A stretch of 64,000 bases of DNA, from positions 31,027-95,026 of the forward strand of contig CAWIHT010000006.1 of the NCBI GenBank assembly GCA_963836085.1, in the 5' to 3' direction. Both the position numbers and the translations under genes were made by a program. A model generated the notes under the pieces. The model was not told the origin of the DNA. It made no database searches and was given only the letters and a program-made list of their open reading frames with translations. This stretch comes from JAHEEL01 sp963836085. GTDB taxonomy: Bacteria > Actinomycetota > Acidimicrobiia > Spongiisociales > UBA5794. Shown one piece after another: positions 28,936 to 39,100 of the stretch (the first letter of the stretch is position 1; each line of letters opens with the position of its first letter).

Positions 28936-29165
28936 GAGTTCCCCAGTGCAGGGACCGATCGATGGGGGCATTGGACTGTCGGTCGCTTGCTGAGCTCGCC
29001 TCGGGCACAGACCGCCTACGAGGGGCGGGCCAGGCGCCATAGGTCGACGTTCAGCGCCGGCTAGATCCTGTCCGTCTGGATGTCGTCCAACATGGCCATA
29101 TGGCGATCCGCCGACCGCGCGTCTCGAAACCACCCCGAGCGAAGGCACTCGTGGTCCTTGAAGGC

Positions 29166-30224
29166 TCACGTACTCATCCTGTTCATCGCGATGAGGTCCT
29201 CGAGGCTCCGGGTCCACTCAGTCGGCACGTCAAGCGGTATCACCCAGCCGAACGGACTGCCCACTGACGGTGTCCATGGGGTTCGGTCAGAGATGAGTAC
29301 CGGCGTGCCTAGGCGGATTGACTCCCAGACGGAGTGACCGAAATTCTCGCCAAGCGTCGGCAGCGCCATGGCGTGGTGGTCGAGAATTGCCTCTTCTGCG
29401 GCCTCGTGGTCTAGAGCCCCGGCGATCTTCACTTGGATGTTCGCTGGCAGTTGATCAAGCACGTCTTGCAGATTGTTGAGATACCCGGAGTCTCTTGGTC
29501 CAGCGATTGTGAGAGTGACGGATCCTCCGACGTTTGCGAGGGCGTCAAGCAGGAACGGTAGGTTCTTCTTGGGGAGATCGCGCGATAGGAACAGGATTCG
29601 CACCGAACCCGGCTCCTTGTCCATATCCACGGAGATTGCCGAAGGCGGCGGGGATGGCACGTTTGGGGCCAGGTAGACCCTGCCGTTGAGTGACGCGATC
29701 TGGTGGATCGCACCACTCTCTTCCTCATTGGTAGCGTGCCATACCACGCCCTCGTGAAGGTGCAGGAGCCGCGCCGCTGAGAGATACATCCGTTTTCGGC
29801 CGGCGTGAATGCCGAGTGCCCCCGGGTCCAACTGGCCGCGTGGGGCGAGAAGGATCGGGCCGCGACTTCCTCCGCCGAGCCACTCGGCAAAGGTACCCGA
29901 TGGTCGACATCGAGAAGAGGGAATTCAGGTACACCAAGTCTGCTTGCAGTTTGTGCTGGATGCGATCGACCAATCGACCGGTGATTCGAGATTTGCTCGA
30001 GTAGTAGACACGGTCGTGCGGGCGACGGATCCAAGTGTCCGGAGCTACCTCCTCATAGGGTTCGAGTGTCCCTGATCTCGATTTCGAGTCAGCACGTAGA
30101 AATCGAAGTCAGCGGATAGGGCATGCGCCATGTTCGAGATGCTCCGGATCGGGCCCCCGGCACGAAATCCGGGTTCGTAGCTATCAACGACGATGAGGAT
30201 TCTGGGCTTCGCTCGAATGGCCAC
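29166..30224 (-). CDS. GT4-family glycosyltransferase, frameshifted
   Basis: About 350 residues when rejoined. The N-terminus ILIVVDSYEPGFRAGGPIRS is a classic GT4 acceptor-domain start (the AGGP loop), followed by ADLVYLNSLFS. The donor domain opens with SVRILFLSRDLPKKNLPFLL and carries ALPTLGENFGHSVWESIRLG with the conserved acidic pair. Frame breaks are at about 30045, 29905 and 29850. Start is the GTG at 30224 with AGGAG just upstream. The 89 bases to the next gene form a divergent promoter region. Similar enzymes start with WcaI/WbpX-like annotations; the sugar is unknown. Confidence 0.77.
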
Positions 30225-30313
30225 TGTCTCCTAGGGTCGCCGACCGAGAATATACTCCCGATGCTGAGCCGACCTTCACCAACTGGCGTTCGGCGTCTCT
30301 ACTAGGGGTATTC

Positions 30314-31236
30314 ATGCGAGCAGTGGTAACCGGAGGAGCTGGATTCATAGGCTCAAATCTTGTGCACAGACTCTCCCGTGATGGTCTCGTCGTGGTGTTG
30401 GACAATCTCTCCTCGGGGTACCTGGCAAATCTTCCTGAGACAACCACGGAGTTCTGTGCGACGGATGTCGCGTCCGAACGTATCCCGTCGTTCGTGGCTG
30501 AGAGCGATAGCTTCTTCCACCTCGCCGCATCGGTCGGCAACAAGCGATCCATCGACCACCCGATTCGAGATTCGCAGGTCAACGTCATCGGCACACTCAA
30601 TGTGCTCGAAGCGGCTCGCGAGCACGGTGTGCCAACGGTCGTGCTGTCGTCTTCGGCCGGCATCTTCGGTGAGCTGAAGACCCTGCCGATCCGCGAGGAC
30701 CATCCCCTCGATCCCGACTCGCCCTACGGGGTGAGCAAGCTTGCCGAGGAGAAGCACGGCATGGTCTACGCCAAGCTGTACGACATGGATGTCGTGGCCC
30801 TCCGCTACTTCAACGTCTACGGGCCGAATCAGCGGTACGACGCCTACGGGAACGTGATTCCGATCTTCGTGTTCCAGATGCTCGAGGGGAAGCCGATCAC
30901 GATCTACGGCGATGGGGAACAGACTCGGGACTTCGTGAACGTCGCTGATGTCGTGGATGCCAACATCGCCGCCGCGGAGGTCGACGGCCTGTCGGGTGCG
31001 TTCAACATCGGCAGCGGCACCCGGATCAGCATCAACGATCTTGCCCGCATGCTGCACGAGATCATGGAGATCCCGTGGAACGTCGAGTACCGGGCGCCGA
31101 GGCCAGGCGACGTCCGAGACAGCCTCGCCGACATCACCGCTGCCCGCGAGGCGTTCGGATTCGATCCGAAGGTCGAGATGTATGAGGGCCTGGTTGAGTA
31201 CGTTGCCTGGGCGAAGACTGTGGCGACGACCGGTGA
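30314..31236 (+). CDS. NAD-dependent nucleotide-sugar epimerase/dehydratase (GalE/WbpP-like)
   Basis: Extended SDR, about 307 residues. VTGGAGFIGSNL is the NAD-binding motif, SSSAGIFGE carries the active-site Ser, and SPYGVSKLAEEKH is the YxxxK pair. ALRYFNVYGPNQ and PITIYGDGEQTRDFVNVADV are standard GalE-family segments. A ribosome site AGGGG lies six bases before the ATG. The true end is probably TGA at 31234-31236, overlapping the GTG of the next gene; as sequenced, one indel just before this lets the frame run on. It may supply a 4-epimerised UDP-sugar (Gal, GalNAc or a uronic acid). Confidence 0.85.
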
Positions 31237-32125
31237 GCCGCGTCCTTGTCCTCGGAGCCGCCGGCATGCTCGGCCACAAGATGCTGCAGACGCTGAGTTC
31301 CGAAGGCCACGAGGTCGCCGGGACCGATTCGGGGCGAGATCGCGTCGATCTCGGCGCCGTCGGCGAATTCCTGTCGAGGTACGGCTCCGATCATCGACGG
31401 CGTGGACGTGACCGACCTAGACACCGTGCGAGCGGGCCGTGCGACGAGGTCGATCCCGAAGTGGTCGTCAACTGCGTCGGGAGTCGTCAAGCAGCGCCCG
31501 TCGGCCAAGGACTCCATCGCGTCGATCACCATCAACGCGCTGTTCCCGCACCAACTCGCATCGATGTGCGCAGCGTCGGATCGGCGGCTGATCCACTTCT
31601 CGACCGATTGTGTGTTCTCGGGACGTCGAGGGTCGTACACAGAGGACGACGAATCGGACGCCACTGGACCTCTACGGTCGAACGAAGTACCTCGGGGAGG
31701 TCGGCGACGGGGCGTTGACCTTGCGAACATCGATCATCGGGCGGCAGTTGTCCGCGTTCCAGTCGCTGTCGAGTGGTTCATCGCCCAGGACGGCGGGACC
31801 GTTCAAGGGTTCCAGAGGGCGATGTTCAGCGGCGTCACGACGCTTGCAGGCGTCGCTCACGGTTGCCACGACTCATCGACGACTACCCGGCGATCTCCGG
31901 CCTGTACCAACTGGCGGGACCGCTGATCTCGAAATACGACCTCCTCGCGAGCATCAGAGATGCACTGGATCTCGACATCACGATCGTCCCCGAAGTCGGA
32001 CTTCAGTGCTCGACCGGACACTTGTCGGCGACCGACTTCGTGGCAGCGACCGGGATCGAGGCACCATCATGGACCGATATGATCACCGACATGGCCAACG
32101 ATCCCACACCCTACGAGGAGACTGA
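31233..32125 (+). CDS. RmlD-like nucleotide-sugar reductase of the UDP-L-FucNAc pathway, frameshifted
   Basis: SDR of about 298 residues. VLVLGAAGMLGHKMLQTLSS is the NAD(P) motif, VVVNCVGVVKQRPSA and IHFSTDCVFSGRRGSYTE hold the Ser, and DLYGRTKYLGE is the Tyr-x3-Lys pair. It ends with DDYPAISGLYQLAGPLISKY and a C-terminal helix. This is the short FnlB-type reductase that reduces the 4-keto-6-deoxy-L-hexosamine intermediate; the longer WbjC form with a cupin tail is not seen here. Indels are near 31385, 31430, 31475, 31670, 31770 and 31865. It is coupled to the epimerase gene by a GTGA overlap and followed directly by the dehydratase gene. Confidence 0.77.
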
Positions 32126-32126
32126 G

Positions 32127-33194
32127 ATGACGGAGACATCCTTCGAGGCAAGCGAATCGTCATCACGGGGGGCACCGGCTCGCTGGGGCGTCGGCTCACC
32201 AACCGCATCCTGAGTGGTGAACGCGGCACACCTGAGAAGGTCATCATCTTCTCCCGCGACGAAGCCAGGCAGCATCAGATGCGCCTCGACTTCCTCCACC
32301 GCGGTCCGGCGACCGATGAGGTCATCTTCCGGAACTTCGAGCATGCGCTCGAGTTCCGTATCGGGGACATCAGGAACCGTGACTCCGTTGCATCGGTCCT
32401 GCGCGACGCCGACATCGTGTTCAACGCCGCAGCCATGAAGCAGGTACCGACCTGCGAGTACTTCCCGTACGAGGCCGTCCGCACGAACGTCGAAGGTGCC
32501 GAGAACATCGTGTGGGCCATCGAGTCCAACAATCTCCCGGTCGAAGTCGTCGTCGGGATCTCCACCGACAAGGCCTGCAAGCCGGTGAACGTCATGGGCA
32601 TGACCAAGGCGGTCCAGGAACGGGTGTTCATCCAGGGCAACATGCGATGCAACGGGACCCGTTTCGTCGGGGTGCGCTACGGAAACGTGCTGGCATCGCG
32701 CGGTTCGGTCATCCCCCTGTTCCACGACCAGATCCGGCAGGGAGGTCCCGTCACCGTCACCACCGCCGAGATGACACGATTCCTCCTGAGCCTCGACGCC
32801 GCCGTCGACACCGTCTTCGCTGCCATCGACCTTGCTGATCCGGGGGAGATCCTCGTTCCCGACGTCCCGGCCGCACTCGTGATCAACATCGCCGAGGCCC
32901 TCATCGACGGCCGCGACATCCCCACGGTCGTCACCGGCATCCGGCCCGGGGAGAAGACCCACGAGATCATGATCAGCGAGGAAGAGGCCCCGAGGACCGT
33001 GCGCCGCGACCGTTGGATTGCGATCCGACCGATGCTCCCCGAGCTCCTCGGAGAGGTCATCGAACCTGTTGTCACCGGCGAGTTCTCGTCGGCGACCACC
33101 GTGCTGGACCTCGACGCCACGAAGGAGCTGCTCCGACAGAACGACCTCATGGTCGAGGATGGACTTGGGCGCCGAAACCGAGTTGCTGCGATGA
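32127..33194 (+). CDS. UDP-GlcNAc 4,6-dehydratase/5-epimerase (WbjB/FnlA/CapE-like)
   Basis: About 355 residues. RIVITGGTGSLGRRLTNRIL is the cofactor-binding start and VIIFSRDEARQHQMR the substrate-domain start. GISTDKACKPVNVMGMTK is the signature of the inverting dehydratases, with catalytic Lys and Met. GIRPGEKTHEIMISEEEA follows in the C-terminal domain. WbjB-type enzymes convert UDP-GlcNAc to UDP-2-acetamido-2,6-dideoxy-beta-L-arabino-hexulose. Start is the ATG at 32127 (M-T-E-T-S-F-E-G), with one base missing near 32149. A second indel near 33170 hides the true stop, TGA 33192-33194, which overlaps the next ATG. Confidence 0.86.
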
Positions 33195-34264
33195 AGATCA
33201 TGACGGTGCTCGGCACCCGACCCGAGATCATCCGTCTCAGCCGGGTCATTCCGCTTCTCGATCGCTCACTCTGACCACGTGCTCGTCCACACCGGGCAGA
33301 ACTACACGGCATCGCTCTCCGACGTGTTCTTCGAGGAACTCGGCGTGCGGGCACCCGACGTGTACCTCGGCATCCGGCGCGACTCGTTCGGAGCGCAGAT
33401 CGGTGCGATCCTCGAAGCGGCTGAACGCCTCTTCCTCGAGCACCGACCCGACCGGCTGCTGATCCTCGGCGACACGAACAGCGCCCTGGTGGCCATCGTT
33501 GCCAAGCCGACTTGGCATTCCGGTCTATCACATGGAAGCCGGAAACCGTTGCTTCGACGACCGGGTCCCTGAAGAGGTGAACCGCAGGATCATCGACCAC
33601 TCGAGTTCGGTGCTGATGCCGTACACCGAGCGCAGCAAGGCGAACCTCGTTCGGGAAGGGTTCCCCGAGAATCGGATCTACGTGACCGGGAATCCGATCG
33701 GACAGGTGCTCGACCACTACGCCGATCAGATCGATCAGAGCACCGTGCTCGCCGACCTGGACCTTGAGTCCGGCCGGTACTTCCTGGTCACGGCCCACCG
33801 GGCCGAGAACGTCGATCATCCGGAACGTCTTGCGGCGCTGCTCGATGCGATTGACCGAATTGCATCGCCGGTACGAGATGCCGGTCGTCGTCTCGGTCCA
33901 TCCTCGGACACGGTCCCAGGCGGAGCGCCAGGGCGTTGCTCTGGATCAATCGGGAGTCATGTTCCTGGATCCGCTCGGCTTCCCGGATTTCGTCAGCCTC
34001 GAACGTTCCGCGTTCTGCGTTCTCACCGACTCGGGAACGGTCCAGGAGGAGACGTGCATCCTCGGGGTTCCGAACGTCACGATTCGCGACGTGACCGAGC
34101 GGCCTGAGACGATCGATGTCGGTTCGGGAATCCTGGCAGGGATGGATGCAGATCGGATACTGGCGGCGGTTGATCTTGTGACGAGCCAGCCGTCGTCGTG
34201 GATCGCCCCGGTCGAATACCTGGCACCCAACGTCGCCGAGACAGTCAGCCGGATGTCTGAATGA
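33191..34264 (+). CDS. Non-hydrolysing UDP-HexNAc 2-epimerase (WbjD/FnlC-like), frameshifted
   Basis: About 358 residues. KIMTVLGTRPEIIRLSRVIP is the family start, HVLVHTGQNYTASLSDVFFE follows, and LLILGDTNSALVA is conserved. YHMEAGNRCFDDRVPEEVNR contains the EAGxR active-site segment. CVLTDSGTVQEETCILGVPN is the substrate-binding motif. In the L-FucNAc route this enzyme makes UDP-L-FucNAc from the C2 epimer (L-PneNAc). Indels are near 33265, 33510 and 33870. It is coupled to the dehydratase gene by an ATGA overlap. The EAGNR form (rather than EAGLR) is as in WbjD/CapG relatives. Confidence 0.85.
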
Positions 34265-34311
34265 TTGAAGTGGCGAGTTCCCGGGCATCCATGTGTCCAG
34301 GGTAGTCTCCG

Positions 34312-35271
34312 TTGACGAGGATCAAGGCTGTCGCAACGAACCGCGATGCGTTCCGGCGATCGTTCTTCTGGTACCCGAGCGCTCGCCTGGGATTCGGAGC
34401 GTTCCTTGATGCAACGGCGCAGGCGATGACCGGCGAGATTCTGTTGCCCGCATTCGTCGGCTGGTCCCATCGCGAGGGTTCGGGCGTACTCGATCCCGTA
34501 GCCGAGCGTGGACTACCACACTCGTTCTATCGCATGGATCCGGGTTTGCGAATTGATCTATCCCACCTTGAGGAGCTTCTCCGAAGCCGAACCGTGCGTC
34601 TTGTCGTAGTCATTCACTTCTACGGCTTTGTCGACCCGGGCTACCGCGACGCTGTTGATCTGGCACGAGAATGGGGGGCAACGGTCCTTGAGGATGAAGC
34701 CCATGCTCTGTACACAGACTTGGTTGGTGGCCTCTCGGGAAGACTCGGAGATGCAGCGATCTTCTCCCTTCACAAGATGTTGCCTGTTCCAGTCGGGGGC
34801 ATGCTCGCAATCAATTCCAATTGTTGTGAGTCGTTCGAGGCCATTCTGCAGGGTCCTCCGGAATCCGATGTGCCGTGGGACTTCGACCTGAATCGGATCG
34901 CACAACGCCGAATCGACAATGCAGCCCTACTCGCTGACCTGATCGAGCCTCTGTCGGGCAAGATCGACCTCCTGTGGCCACCCCCGGGTCCTGGCGTCGT
35001 TCCCCAAACCTTGCCAATCCTCGTCCGAACCGTGCCCAGGGACTTGTTGTACCGGCACATGAACGAGGAGTTGGGTGGTGTCGTGACCCTCTATCACACG
35101 CTGGTCGATGGGATCGACTCCCAGGCTTATCCTGATTCCTACCGGGTGAGCCAGCAGATTATGAACTTGCCCGTTCACCAAGACATGGGTCCTGCGGAGG
35201 TTCGGGCCCTTGCCGCACAGCTGGCCTTGTCCGTTGAGGCTCTCTCCGATCGGAGACCAGATGGTCGCTAG
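34312..35271 (+). CDS. Divergent DegT-family aminotransferase-like protein
   Basis: Intact, 319 residues. EILLPAFVGWSHREGSGVLD, LVVVIHFYGFVDPGYRDAVD and VLEDEAHALYTDL follow the DegT/StrS fold, and AAIFSLHKMLPVPVGGMLA has the PLP Lys in the usual SxxK place. The protein is shorter than typical sugar aminotransferases (about 360-400) and lacks much of the C-terminal substrate domain, so its substrate class is unclear. Start is the TTG at 34312. It overlaps the FemAB-like gene by 11 bases. The pair may add an amino-acid-like or acyl decoration to a glycan; that is speculation. Confidence 0.75.
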   Translation: MTRIKAVATNRDAFRRSFFWYPSARLGFGAFLDATAQAMTGEILLPAFVGWSHREGSGVLDPVAERGLPHSFYRMDPGLRIDLSHLEELLRSRTVRLVVVIHFYGFVDPGYRDAVDLAREWGATVLEDEAHALYTDLVGGLSGRLGDAAIFSLHKMLPVPVGGMLAINSNCCESFEAILQGPPESDVPWDFDLNRIAQRRIDNAALLADLIEPLSGKIDLLWPPPGPGVVPQTLPILVRTVPRDLLYRHMNEELGGVVTLYHTLVDGIDSQAYPDSYRVSQQIMNLPVHQDMGPAEVRALAAQLALSVEALSDRRPDGR

Positions 35272-36348
35272 TACGGGGGACTTCCGAGTGCTCGACGGCC
35301 GGGATCCTGCTGATCGCAGTGCCTGGGAAGACCTATGGAACGAGTCGCCAAACCGTGAGATCTTCGCGCACCCGGGCTACGTCGACCTCTACTCCGGTCC
35401 GGCGAGTCGACCGTTCTGCGCGGTAGCAGGCGCTGGAGCGCAGGGCATAGTCCTACCGCTCTTGCTGAGGGAAGTCTCGGGCGAGAATCCGCGGTCGATT
35501 GAAGGGGAAGGAACAAGGGACATCACGTCACCCTATGGGTACGGTGGGCCGTTCCTGTCCGGAGATGTGGGCGTGATGCAGGCGCGCGAAGTTCTGGAAG
35601 GAGCTGTCGGCGTGGGCGGAGGACCAGCGCGCCGTGAGCGAATTCCTGCGCTTCGGCCCGCTCGCTGAGAGTCTGCTCGGGTATCCAGGCGAGGTGTTCT
35701 CGAGCGGCTTCAATGTCGTGCGTGACCTAGCTCTTGACGCTGAGGACCTGTGGATGGACGTCGAACACAAGGTCAGGAAGAACGTCAAGAAGGCAACTAG
35801 GTTGGTGTCACGGTCGAGATCGATTCCGGCTGCAGCGGCTTGGACTCTTTCCTTCCGATCTACGCCGCGACGATGGACCGCAGAGGGGCGGATCGCTCCT
35901 ACTACTTCTCCCGAGTCTTCTTCGAGCGGCTCTGCAAGGAACTCGTTGGTAGCTACGCCTTCTTCCACGCGATCGTGATGGCACCGCGGTATCGACCGAA
36001 CTTGTTCTTGTTTCGGATGAGAGCGTCTACTCGTTCTTGGGGGGCACCAATCCCGAGGCATTCTCGGTTCGACCCAACGATCTCCTCAAGTACACGATCA
36101 TCAAGTGGGCTCAGTCCAAGGGCAAGAAGCGTTTCATCCTGGGTGGAGGCTATCGCCCCGACGACGGCATCCTGCGCTACAAGCTCAGCTTCGCCCCGAG
36201 CGGCAAGGTACCATTCAATGTTGGCCGACGCATCCTTGATCAGCGAGGCTACGACGAAGCGGTCACTGCGAGAGCCGCAGCGGAGCGTGATCGGACTGGC
36301 CTCGAGTGGCAACCGAGAGCAGGCTACTTCCCGGTCTATCGCGCCTAG
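35261..36348 (+). CDS. FemAB/GNAT-like acyltransferase, frameshifted
   Basis: About 362 residues when rejoined. DWNES-like N-terminal part (WEDLWNESPNREIFAHPGYV), then SPYGYGGPF, DVEHKVRKNVKKATRL, YYFSRVFFERLCKEL and a C-terminal part with LLKYTIIKWAQSKGKKRFIL and GGGYRPDDGILRYKLSF. This is the FemAB/BioF2-like GNAT fold, in which the C-terminal half forms the second domain. Members link amino acids to cell-wall precursors or acylate sugars. Indels are near 35600, 35800 and 36020. It follows a DegT-like gene with an 11-base overlap, so these two probably act in one step. Confidence 0.72.
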
Positions 36349-36489
36349 GATCAGTGCCCGCAGGGTCTGTCTTCCGGGTAGCGAGGTGGGTCGGAACATG
36401 CTGTCGGCGCAAGACCACCATCGGAGGTGCCAGCAGGTTCGGGTCTCCGCACCTTCCGAAGGCTCTCCGCGTTCTTCCGAGACTAGAGA

Positions 36490-37170
36490 ATGCAATCGAA
36501 CCACGTCCCCGAGAGAACCTGTCTCCCTGTCCCGTCCGGGTCTCGAAGGATCTACTTCAGCACGAAGAGAGCTGTCGATGTGGCTGCAGCTGGACTTGCC
36601 ATGTTGTTGCTCAGCCCTGTTTGGGCTGCTGTCGCTCTCGTAGTGCGACTATCCATGGGCCGACCGATTCTCTTCAGGCAATAGCGGTTGGGCCGTGGAG
36701 AACAGGTCTTCACCATGTTGAAGTTCCGAACGATGACTGAAGAGCGTGAGATCGAAGGGTCGTCCTATCCGGATACCGACCGATTGACCAGAACCGGGAG
36801 AGATCCTGCGCCGAACCAGCCTTGACGAACTCCCGGAACTGCTGAACGTGCTGAGGGGGGACATGAGCCTTGTGGGTCCGAGGCCCCTCTGCTACTGAGA
36901 TTGCCCCGTTCTTCACGGAAGCGGAGCGGCTCGTCACAGTGTTAGGCCAGGTATCACAGGACTCGCCCAAGTCAATGGGCGGAATGAGGCTTCATGGGAC
37001 GATCGATTGCAGAATGACGTTCGCTACGTCAACTCGATGTCGATGAAGCTCGATATCGCCATCATTCTTGCAACGATCGCGGAGGTTGTGCGGAGGCGGA
37101 ACGTCCATGTTGATCCAGGTGCAATGATGCTGGACCTCGATGCGGAGCGCCCGGCCGGTCGATGCATTGA
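36490..37170 (+). CDS. Initiating sugar-1-phosphate transferase (PglC/WcaJ-type), broken frame
   Basis: Bacterial sugar transferase, small monotopic type, about 227 residues. YFSTKRAVDVAAAGLAMLLL is the membrane-inserting start. The conserved core reads LGRGEQVFTMLKFRTMTEER, then RRTSLDELPELLNVLRGDMS and LVGPRP, and GITGLAQVNGRNEASWDDRL follows. It loads the first sugar-phosphate onto undecaprenyl phosphate. An in-frame TAG at 36682-36684 stands where the family has Gln or Glu (FRQ-stop-RLGRG), and indels occur near 36805, 36885, 36910 and 36945. Unlike the pure indel cases, this gene also has a nonsense codon, so real inactivation is possible. The likely end is TGA 37168-37170. Confidence 0.75.
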
Positions 37171-37929
37171 ACCCTACGATCCGCGTTGTCGGACCCTTCG
37201 GACTCCGCTGCGATCGTAGGCCTGATCCGCGAGACCTACCCACGCCACCATGTGAACTTGAGCGTGATCGGATGTACCGGGGCTTCTCGCTATGTGCGTG
37301 ATCGCATCGAGATTGGCCTGCGAGATGCATCCGTGTTTCTCGTCGCGATCGATGCCGACGGAATGGTTGGAGCTGCCGAGTTGCGAAGACGCCCCAGTGG
37401 CATGTTCCTGAACCACATTGTCGTGGCGCAGGGTCACCAAGGTCGGGGAGTCGGCGGCAATCTCCTTCGTTTTGGTGCTGAGGCACTGAATCTGACATCC
37501 GGCGACTTGGTGACCCTGGATGTGTTCGAAGACAATGCCGCGGCTATTGCCTGGTACGGGCAACTCGGAATGACAATCATCGACGAGAGAAGACTCTTCC
37601 GGCTAGGTCCGACACACGGGGATTCGGATGCGTGGCGAGTTGATGACTTCGTGCAATGCGGGGCGCTCATCGAGAAATACGGTTTCGGATCGTGCCGAAT
37701 CGTGACCAAGGTCAGGGACTACTCTGTCGGCGTTCTTGACTCCGGGGTCGTCAGGACCAAAGGGATTGCGGGTGACGAGGCCGGTCTAGGAGCCCTCACT
37801 CACCTCTGGCCCGAATCGATTCTGCTGTCCGAGGAGGTCAGCCCGTCAGAGGTTCTGGAGGAGCACGCAAGGACGTTGCGCATGAGAGGGAGCGCCCTTG
37901 GCTTGCTGGATATCACTGGTGGGCAATGA
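37167..37929 (+). CDS. GNAT-family N-acetyltransferase
   Basis: About 253 residues. The N-terminal GNAT domain shows IVVAQGHQGRGVGGNLLRFG, the acetyl-CoA pyrophosphate loop (Q/RxxGxG/A), followed by NAAAIAWYGQLGMT, the usual last strand-helix. The C-terminal 90 residues (from DDFVQCGALIEKYGFG) are not recognised. The start is probably the TTG at 37167 overlapping the stop of the sugar transferase, with one indel near 37192; from 37197 on the frame is intact. Its stop overlaps the ATG of the DegT gene as ATGA. It could acetylate the amino group made by that aminotransferase. Confidence 0.77.
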
Positions 37930-39100
37930 CCGAACGCATCTACCTTTCGCCTCCCTACTTGTCTGGAACCGAGAAGGAACTGGTCTCGTCAGCCATCGAT
38001 AGCAACTGGATCGCTCCGCTCGGACCGCAGGTCGAGGCCTTCGAGGCCGAGCTGGCTTCCGAGGTCGGGGTTGCGCGGGCGCTCGCGACGTCGACCGGCA
38101 CCGCGCGCTTGCACCTCGTGCTCGATGTGCTCGGTGTCGGCGCTGGCGACGTCGTGGTTGCTCCTTCGTTCACGTTCATCGGAGGCGTCAGCCCGATCCG
38201 GTACGTTGGTGCGGAGCCCTGGTTCGTGGACTCTTCGCCCGCGACATGGAATATGGATCCCGAACTGCTCGAACGAGCATTGCGGGCGGCTCGATCGGAG
38301 GGACGCACGGTCGGGGCGGTCATTGCCGTCGATCTGTTCGGCCAGTGCGCCGACTACGCGGCAGATCGGAGAGATCTGCGAACGCTATGAGGTGCCGCTG
38401 ATCGAAGATGCCGCCGAGGCGCTCGGGGCCACCGGCGAGGTTGGAGCTGCCGGGAGCTTCGGAGAGCGGCAATCTGTCGTTTAATGGCAACAAGATCATT
38501 GGACGAGTGGGGATCCTGTCGTTCAACGGGAACAAGATCATCACCACGTCAGGCGGCGGGGCACTCGTCTCCGATGACGAGGACTTGATCGATCGGGCGT
38601 TCTACCTGGCCACGCAGGCTCGTGACCCAGCGGCACACTACGAGCACTCGGTGATCGGCTACAACTATCGGATGTCGAATCTGCTGGCAGCGGTGGGCCG
38701 TGCCCAGCTTGCGACGCTCGACGAGCGGGTTGAGGCGAGACGGCGCATCTTCGATTCCTATGTCGAACTCCTCGGCGGCTTCGAGGGGATCGACTTCATG
38801 CCGGAGGCGCCGTACGGACGGTCGAACCGGTGGTTGACCACGCTCACGGTCGATCCCGTTCGCTTCGGCAGCAGGCCGAGACGATGTGATCCGGGCGCTT
38901 GGAGACTCGAGAACATCGAGGCACGCCCGGTGTGGAAGCCGATGCACCGGCAGCCGGTATTCGCCGGGTCTCGCATGTTCGGGGGCTCCGTGTCCGAGCG
39001 GCTCTTCGAGACCGGGCTCTGTCTGCCGAGTGGCACCGGGATGACCGACGAAGAGATCGACCGGGTTGCCGGGATCGTCCGACAGGCGCTCGGAATCTAG
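37926..39100 (+). CDS. DegT-family UDP-sugar aminotransferase, PglE-like, frameshifted
   Basis: About 390 residues. IYLSPPYLSGTEKELVSSAI and SNWIAPLGPQVEAFE are hallmark PglE/WbpE-like starts, ALATSTGTARLHLVLDVL holds the phosphate-binding part, and ILSFNGNKIITTSGGGALVS carries the PLP Lys. The C-terminus has ARPVWKPMHRQPVF and CLPSGTGMTDEEIDRV. Indels are near 38350-38390, 38465 and 38880. At 38474-38542 the segment LSFNGNKII occurs twice, 42 bases apart, with synonymous codon differences; a normal family member has it once. With the facing 4,6-dehydratase this suggests synthesis of a 4-amino-4,6-dideoxy-UDP-sugar such as bacillosamine. Confidence 0.83.
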
